A stretch of DNA of 10,191 nucleotides, taken from Alphaproteobacteria bacterium. GTDB lineage: Bacteria > Pseudomonadota > Alphaproteobacteria > Rhodobacterales > Rhodobacteraceae. Shown one piece after another: positions 6,494 through 10,191 of the stretch (position 1 is its first letter; each line of letters starts with the position of its first letter). The position numbers and the translations under genes were made by a program. The DNA lies in assembly GCA_003696705.1 (NCBI GenBank), contig RFGD01000085.1, forward strand, positions 1-10,191, written 5' to 3'. The notes under the pieces were generated by a model that saw only the letters and a list, made by a program, of their open reading frames with translations, was not told the DNA's origin and made no database searches.

Positions 6494-7882
6494 ATGACCA
6501 CCATCCGCTGTATCTCGCCCGTTGACGGCCGCGTCTATGCCGAGCGTGAGGCGCTTTCCCTCGAGGCCGCGCGCGGGGCCGTCGCCCGACTGCGTCAGCA
6601 TCAGAGGGCCTGGGCCGGCCGCCCCCTTGAAGAGCGCGTCGCGCTGGTGCGGGGCGCCATCGACCGGCTCGAGGCGATGAACGACCGTATCGTCGAGGAA
6701 CTCGCCTGGCAGATGGGCCGGCCGGTCCGCTACGGCGGCGAGATCGGTGGCGTGCGCGAGCGGGCGGACTACATGACGGCCCATGCGCCCCGCGCCCTTG
6801 CCCCCGAGGTCGTCGAGGATTCGCCTGCCTTCCTGCGCAAGGTCACCCGCGAACCGCAGGGCGTCGTTCTTGTCATCGCGCCCTGGAATTACCCGTATCT
6901 GACGGCGCTCAACACGATCGTGCCTGCGCTTGTGGCCGGGAACGCCGTCATGCTCAAGCACGCCAGCCAGACGCTTCTGGTCGGCGAGCGCATCGCCGAG
7001 GCCTTCCATGACGCCGGGGTACCCGAGGACGTTTTCGCCAATGTGGTTCTCGATCATCCGACGACCTCGGCGCTCATCGGCGAAAAAGGGTTCGATTTCA
7101 TCAATTTCACCGGCTCGGTCCGCGGCGGGGCCGAGATCGAACGCGCCGCCGCCGGCACCTTCACGGGGCTTGGCCTCGAGCTTGGCGGCAAGGATCCGGG
7201 CTATGTCATGGAAGACGCCGATCTTGACGCCGCGGTCGCCACGCTGATGGACGGGGCGCTCTATAACTCGGGTCAGTGCTGCTGCGGGATCGAGCGGATC
7301 TATGTCGCCGCGCCGCTCTACGACGCCTTCGTCGAGAAGGCCGTCGAGGAGGCGAAGAAGCTTCGCCTCGGCAACCCGCTCGACCCCGAGACGACGCTCG
7401 GGCCGATGGCCAACCTGCGCTTCGCCGAGGTCGTTCGCGCGCAGGTGGCCGAGGCGATCGGCAGCGGGGCGAGGGCCCTTGTGGACCCGGCCCTTTTCCC
7501 CGCGGACGACGGCAAGGGACCCTATGTCGCCCCGCAGATCCTGGTGGACGTGGATCACTCGATGCGCGTCATGCGCGAGGAAACCTTCGGCCCGGTCGTG
7601 GGCATCATGAAGGTCGAGAGCGATGCCGAGGCCATCCGCCTCATGAACGACAGCGACTACGGGCTGACGGCGTCTCTGTGGACTGCCGACCCCGCGCGCG
7701 CCGAGCGCGTCGGCCGCGAGGTCGAGACCGGCACCGTCTTCATGAACCGCTGTGACTACGTCGATCCCGGCCTTTGCTGGACCGGTTGCAAGATGACCGG
7801 CCGCGGCGGGGCGATGGGCACACATGGCTTCCTTTCGGTCACGCGGCCGAAGTCCTGGCATCTCAGAAAGGCAGTGAAATGA
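6494..7882 (+). CDS. NAD(P)-dependent aldehyde dehydrogenase
   Basis: A 462-residue cytoplasmic enzyme that oxidises an aldehyde to a carboxylate. The aldehyde dehydrogenase superfamily signature is complete: PWNYP with N132, the cofactor lysine K155 in MLKHAS, FTGS (205-208) at the nucleotide turn, general base E229 in LELGGKD, catalytic cysteine C263 in NSGQCCCG, and EETFGPV (362-368). The C-terminal RPKSWHLR end resembles the branch annotated as succinate-semialdehyde or glycine-betaine-type dehydrogenases, but I cannot assign a substrate. Three consecutive cysteines (262-264) surround the nucleophile. The gene overlaps the following alcohol dehydrogenase (ATGA), so the two are probably made in step and act on consecutive intermediates, alcohol to aldehyde to acid (inference). 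Confidence 0.95.
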   Translation: MTTIRCISPVDGRVYAEREALSLEAARGAVARLRQHQRAWAGRPLEERVALVRGAIDRLEAMNDRIVEELAWQMGRPVRYGGEIGGVRERADYMTAHAPRALAPEVVEDSPAFLRKVTREPQGVVLVIAPWNYPYLTALNTIVPALVAGNAVMLKHASQTLLVGERIAEAFHDAGVPEDVFANVVLDHPTTSALIGEKGFDFINFTGSVRGGAEIERAAAGTFTGLGLELGGKDPGYVMEDADLDAAVATLMDGALYNSGQCCCGIERIYVAAPLYDAFVEKAVEEAKKLRLGNPLDPETTLGPMANLRFAEVVRAQVAEAIGSGARALVDPALFPADDGKGPYVAPQILVDVDHSMRVMREETFGPVVGIMKVESDAEAIRLMNDSDYGLTASLWTADPARAERVGREVETGTVFMNRCDYVDPGLCWTGCKMTGRGGAMGTHGFLSVTRPKSWHLRKAVK

Positions 7883-9030
7883 ACAGCGCACCCACCGCCA
7901 CCTGGTCCTATCCGACCACCGTCCGTTTCGGTCCCGGCCGTATCGCGGAGTTGCCCGACGCCTGCGCCGCGGCGGGCATCGCGCGGCCCCTTCTTGTCAC
8001 CGATCGCGGGCTTCGGGATCTCGGGATCACCGCGCGGGCGCTCGACGTGCTGGACGGTGCGGGCCTCGGCCCTGCGATTTTCGCCGAGGTCGATCCAAAT
8101 CCGACCGAAGCCAACCTCGCGGCGGGCGTCGAGGCGTTCCGCGCCGGCGGTCACGATGGTGTCGTCGCCTTCGGCGGCGGCTCGGCGCTCGATCTCGGCA
8201 AGCTCGTGGCCTTCATGGCCGGTCAGACGCGGCCCGTCTGGGACTTCGAGGACGTGGCCGACTGGTGGACGCGCGCCGACGCCGATGCAATTCGTCCCGT
8301 GGTTGCCGTGCCGACCACGGCGGGCACCGGCTCGGAGGTCGGGCGTGCGGGTGTCCTCACGAATACCGAGACGCATGAAAAGAAGATCATCTTCCACCCG
8401 AAGATGCTGCCGGCGCAGGTCATCGCGGACCCCGAGCTCACGGTCGGGCTGCCGCCGGCGGTGACCGCGGGGACGGGCATGGACGCGCTTGCGCATTGCG
8501 TCGAGGCCTATTCCTCGCCCCACTATCACCCGATGAGCCAGGGCATCGCGCTCGAGGGGATGCGGCTCGTCTTCGGGAACCTGCCAAGGGCCTTCGCGAA
8601 CGGCGCGGACCTCGAGGCGCGCGCGCACATGATGGCAGCGGCGATGATGGGGGCGGTCGCCTTCCAGAAGGGGCTTGGGGCGGTGCATGCGATCTCGCAT
8701 CCCGTCGGGGCGATCTTCGGCACCCACCACGGGACGACGAACGCGGTCGTCATGCCGGCGGTGCTGCGGTTCAACCGCCCGGCCATCGAAGCGCGCATCG
8801 TGCGGGCGGCATCCTATCTGGGGATCGCGGGCGGTTTCGACGGGTTCGTCGAGGCGGTGCGCGCGGTGAACCGTGAACTCGGCATTCCCGAGCGGCTTTC
8901 GGCGCTGGGCGTGTCCGCCGATCGCCTCGACGAGATCGTGGCGGGGGCATTGCGCGACCCGTCTGTCGGCGGGAACCCCGTCAGGATGACCGAGGAAAAC
9001 ACGCGCGCGCTGGTGCTCGAGTGCCTGTAG
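7879..9030 (+). CDS. Iron-type (group III) alcohol dehydrogenase
   Basis: A 383-residue NAD(P)-dependent, metal-containing alcohol dehydrogenase, normal length for the family. The nucleotide-binding half has FGGGSALDLGK (98-108) and VPTTAGTGSEV (144-154). The metal-binding half has D202 and H206 in GMDALAHCVEA (200-210), then H270 and H284 in VHAISHPVGAIFGTHHG (269-285). The 14-residue spacing of the last two matches FucO, so all four ligands are present. The start is the ATG overlapping the preceding stop, with AAAGG seven bases upstream; a longer open frame starting at 7774 lies within the upstream gene and is rejected. It is the last gene of the operon, ending at a TAG one base from the convergent gene's stop. 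Substrate is unknown; in context it should oxidise a hydroxyl group for the coupled aldehyde dehydrogenase. Confidence 0.95.
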   Translation: MNSAPTATWSYPTTVRFGPGRIAELPDACAAAGIARPLLVTDRGLRDLGITARALDVLDGAGLGPAIFAEVDPNPTEANLAAGVEAFRAGGHDGVVAFGGGSALDLGKLVAFMAGQTRPVWDFEDVADWWTRADADAIRPVVAVPTTAGTGSEVGRAGVLTNTETHEKKIIFHPKMLPAQVIADPELTVGLPPAVTAGTGMDALAHCVEAYSSPHYHPMSQGIALEGMRLVFGNLPRAFANGADLEARAHMMAAAMMGAVAFQKGLGAVHAISHPVGAIFGTHHGTTNAVVMPAVLRFNRPAIEARIVRAASYLGIAGGFDGFVEAVRAVNRELGIPERLSALGVSADRLDEIVAGALRDPSVGGNPVRMTEENTRALVLECL

Positions 9031-9031
9031 C

Positions 9032-10191
9032 TCAGGGTGCCCGGCGCCCGTGCAGATAGTCGTAGAGCGGCACGAAACCCCCTGTGCAGGCTGGGCCGGT
9101 CGCCGGCGTGTTGTCGCCGCATGATGCCGGGCGGGTCGTATTGGCGCCAGGGTCGGCCGGCCGGACAGACGCGGCCCCGGCCGCTGCCCGCTTCCGGGCC
9201 TCGAGACGAAGGCGAAGTCGGCGGACAAGATCGAAGTTGACCGTCCCGTCGGGAACGAGCCCCTCCTCGCGCTGGATCGACTGGATGATCGCGCGTTCGG
9301 CGGGGTCGAGGGCGCCATCGGGCTCGGCCTCCGAAAGGCCGAGGGCTGTCAGAAGCGTCTCGGCTTCGCGCACCTGTTCGGCGTCGGTTTCTGTCAGGAA
9401 TGCCCGGGCCTCGCGTCGGCGGCGGGCGCCGTCGGTGTCCTCGCGGGCCAGGCATTTCCAGTAGGGAACTCCGGCGTGGCGCCCCAGAAGCTCGATGGCG
9501 CCGAGTTCGATCAGGTTCCGAACCGCCTGCCCCTTGCTTTCGACGCGGTCGATCCGCAGCGAAAGGTTGAGCCCTGCGATGTCCACGAGGCCGGCAGTGA
9601 GCCCCGTGAAACCGTTTCTGACGAAGACCATCGAATTGGCGACGGAGGCACCGGGAATGACCGTGCGGGACGGGTAGTCGACGAGGTGCAGATCAACGGT
9701 GACGACGGAGAGGCTGCGACTGGGTCCGGCGTTCACGGTGGTCAACCGGCTGCCGGTCCCCCCCGTTCGCGCCCATCCCGCCGTTCCCGAAAGGCTTTCC
9801 GTGTCGCCGTCGAGCTGGGAAATCGAGCCGCGGATGTAGATGTCGGGAACGAGTTCGCCCTTGGGCCGCCTTGTCACGAGGTCGAGCTGTCCCGAGTCGG
9901 AAACGCGGGCCTGATCGAGGAAGACGTAGCTCTGGCTGGTGCGGTTGAGCTGGTTCACGGCGTTGATCAGCATGTCGTCGGCGCCGATGCGAACAAGCCC
10001 GGTGCTGTCCTTGATCTCGCTCGAGGTGACAAGGGTGCGTGGACGCCCTGCTTCGGCAAGAAGCCGGTCCATGCACTGAAGTGCTCCGTCAAGCGATGTC
10101 AGGTTGCGGACCGGCCGGTTGCTGGGCTGCGCAAGTGACAACGCAAAGGGTGCAGGCGACGGGGCGCAGGCGCCAAGAAGCCCGAACGAGA
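9032..10191 (-). CDS. CsgG/HfaB-family outer-membrane lipoprotein, 5' end outside window
   Basis: A partial gene of which 385 residues are visible; the beginning lies beyond the right edge. The frame stays open to the edge and encodes SFGLLGACAPSP, with an LGAC lipobox whose cysteine codon is at 10168-10166, so the TTG at 10141 is not the real start. The mature protein has a CsgG-like domain, including VPDIYIRGSISQLDG and VVTVDLHLVDYPSRTVIPGA, ending near VRNLIELGAIELLGRHAGVP (about 10141 to 9460). CsgG and HfaB form outer-membrane export pores for curli or holdfast-anchor subunits. Past this domain is a charged linker and a segment (9212-9376) resembling a peptidoglycan-binding domain (ALGLSEAEPDGALDPAERAI, then GLVPDGTVNFDLVRRL), followed by a Pro/Thr/Cys-containing tail. 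It is unrelated to the neighbouring catabolic operon. Assignment to HfaB rather than CsgG is uncertain. Confidence 0.78.
   Translation of the reverse strand, partial: SFGLLGACAPSPAPFALSLAQPSNRPVRNLTSLDGALQCMDRLLAEAGRPRTLVTSSEIKDSTGLVRIGADDMLINAVNQLNRTSQSYVFLDQARVSDSGQLDLVTRRPKGELVPDIYIRGSISQLDGDTESLSGTAGWARTGGTGSRLTTVNAGPSRSLSVVTVDLHLVDYPSRTVIPGASVANSMVFVRNGFTGLTAGLVDIAGLNLSLRIDRVESKGQAVRNLIELGAIELLGRHAGVPYWKCLAREDTDGARRRREARAFLTETDAEQVREAETLLTALGLSEAEPDGALDPAERAIIQSIQREEGLVPDGTVNFDLVRRLRLRLEARKRAAAGAASVRPADPGANTTRPASCGDNTPATGPACTGGFVPLYDYLHGRRAP

Noticed and set aside
4964..7891. 975-codon open frame on the minus strand opposite the ligase and aldehyde dehydrogenase genes
   Set aside because: It mirrors two genes with complete catalytic motifs, its translation is low-complexity and rich in Arg/His/Asp with no recognisable domain, and such long antisense frames are common in GC-rich coding DNA.
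10139..10141. TTG start codon for the CsgG-like gene
   Set aside because: The same frame continues to the window edge and encodes a lipobox with cysteine upstream of the TTG, so the true start is outside the window.

Overview
The window looks like a high-GC alphaproteobacterial chromosome, most likely from the Rhodobacterales (Paracoccaceae/Roseobacter type). The grounds are strong G+C bias, tripartite (TRAP) transport genes, a Tat-exported TRAP binding protein, and protein styles familiar from that order. This placement is an inference from gene style, not from a marker gene. No tRNA, rRNA, CRISPR array, insertion sequence or integrase was seen.

Layout. A leftward RpiR-family regulator (50-934) is divided by a compact 113-bp divergent regulatory region from a rightward run of seven genes (1048-9030). 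In order these are an N-formylglutamate amidohydrolase-family hydrolase, the TRAP small permease (DctQ), the TRAP large permease (DctM), a Tat-dependent TRAP solute-binding protein (DctP type), a glutamine-synthetase-like gamma-glutamyl ligase, an NAD(P)-dependent aldehyde dehydrogenase and an iron-type alcohol dehydrogenase. Three junctions overlap by 1-4 bases (hydrolase/DctQ, DctQ/DctM, aldehyde dehydrogenase/alcohol dehydrogenase). The other three gaps, of 68-129 bases, each hold GC-rich hairpins without U-tracts. On the right, a leftward CsgG/HfaB-family outer-membrane lipoprotein gene runs off the window edge and meets the operon tail to tail with one base between stop codons.

How the genes may work together. 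Uptake by TRAP, activation by a glutamine-synthetase-like ligase, two successive oxidations (alcohol to aldehyde to acid) and an amidohydrolase form a plausible complete catabolic route for an amine carrying a hydroxyl group. The amine would be gamma-glutamylated, its alcohol oxidised to an aldehyde and then a carboxylate, and the amide hydrolysed to return glutamate. This resembles in logic the gamma-glutamylation routes for putrescine, isopropylamine and (in Streptomyces) ethanolamine, but with a different set of enzymes and a dedicated TRAP importer. The binding protein also appears to lack the arginine that usually grips a substrate carboxylate, which would fit a non-acid ligand. The substrate itself cannot be read from the sequence. 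The RpiR protein is the likely local regulator.
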